A program made the translations under genes and the position numbers. The notes beneath the pieces are model-generated. The model was not told where the DNA came from, made no database searches, and saw only the letters and a list, made by a program, of their open reading frames with translations. From positions 57,910-121,909 of the forward strand of contig JAQWHD010000020.1 of NCBI GenBank assembly GCA_029237915.1: a stretch of DNA of 64,000 nucleotides, read 5' to 3'. Positions 63,875-64,000 of this stretch are shown one piece after another; positions within the stretch are counted from its first letter, which is position 1; each line of letters begins with the position of its first letter. Source of the DNA: Thalassotalea sp. (GTDB lineage: Bacteria > Pseudomonadota > Gammaproteobacteria > Enterobacterales > Alteromonadaceae).

Positions 63875-64000
63875 TTATCATGCAATTTGTGTGGACACTC
63901 ACATTACAGTTGATTTTACATAGTTCCTTACTTTCGAGTAGGAACACAAAAATAAACTTAATGATGAATGAACACACAAAATAATAGTCATTAATCTTCG

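Larger units (their letters stand above)
63406..64000. other. Upstream control region of an rRNA operon (16S starts past the edge)
   Basis: Non-coding. Two strong promoters (63599-63626 and 63738-63765) and a boxA-like antitermination element (63858-63874) are followed by leader sequence to the window end. The pattern is that of a gammaproteobacterial rrn leader; no rRNA sequence itself is yet visible. Confidence 0.85.

Noticed and set aside
63880..64000. Start of the 16S rRNA gene
   Set aside because: The boxA leader is present, but the characteristic 16S 5' sequence (AGAGTTTGATC) does not appear before the window ends.

Overview
The window looks like chromosomal DNA of a marine gammaproteobacterium of the Alteromonadales, most like Colwelliaceae (Colwellia or Thalassotalea type). 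This rests on the AT-rich composition, on the marine enzyme set (M1, M2 and metzincin-like peptidases, TonB-dependent receptor, NhaB, Mrp), and on conserved gammaproteobacterial neighbourhoods: nhaB divergent from fadR with dsbB behind nhaB, cysZ-smc-zipA-ligA, psrA-nagZ, and norR divergent from nnrS-hmp. The genus is an inference from gene content; no database search was possible.

Layout. 1-6.2 kb: the end of a beta-propeller protein, a SpoU-type RNA methyltransferase, small secreted or unknown proteins, a multidomain secreted metalloprotease and an M2 peptidyl-dipeptidase lipoprotein. 6.6-9.7 kb: a PsrA-like TetR regulator, nagZ and a DASS transporter. 9.7-13.7 kb: a small membrane protein, dsbB with a tandemly repeated 3' end, nhaB and fadR. 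13.8-16.2 kb: CGFS glutaredoxin, 2-Cys peroxiredoxin, a small membrane protein and RNase T. 16.4-21.2 kb: M1 aminopeptidase, a small secreted protein, an ATP-grasp enzyme, an RRM protein and cysZ. 21.3-28.2 kb: smc, zipA, ligA. 28.3-32.5 kb: an accessory patch (DUF1254 protein, small membrane protein, a copy of the ligA tail, DTW protein, SUKH immunity-like protein and orphans). 32.6-42.0 kb: a NhaR-like regulator, an HPF-like protein and a tightly overlapped nine-gene Mrp-type antiporter operon in the order E-F-G-(A'B)-C-D-D-x-D. 42.6-47.1 kb: a nitric oxide defence locus, with norR facing a sigma-54 promoter for a small membrane protein, nnrS and hmp. 47.2-51 kb: an atypical SDR, an 826-bp AT-rich gap with DnaA-box-like sites and iteron-like repeats, a YeeE/YedE pair and an aspartic protease. 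51-58.6 kb: ApbE, an AsnC regulator, a TonB receptor, an NCS1 permease that probably starts at ATT, a DUF917 protein and an AraC regulator. 58.7-63.4 kb: an RND/MMPL exporter with a LolA-like protein and a predicted outer-membrane barrel. 63.6-64 kb: two strong promoters and a boxA-like element leading into an rRNA operon that lies past the right edge.

The functional blocks are: sodium and pH homeostasis (NhaB, a Mrp complex with three NuoL/M/N-like subunits, a NhaR-like regulator); NO detoxification (NorR, NnrS, Hmp); thiol and oxidant defence (DsbB, GrxD, Prx); envelope and peptidoglycan turnover (NagZ, ZipA, RND trio); and uptake of a nitrogenous compound, possibly a hydantoin or nucleobase (TonB receptor, NCS1 permease, DUF917).

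The most unusual signals are the tandem triplication of the dsbB tail with an in-frame 9-bp minisatellite, a probable AUU start codon on the NCS1 permease, a displaced second copy of the ligA tail, short tandem repeats concentrated just after gene ends, and the origin-like non-coding block at 48 kb. I found no CRISPR array, insertion sequence, prophage or tRNA.
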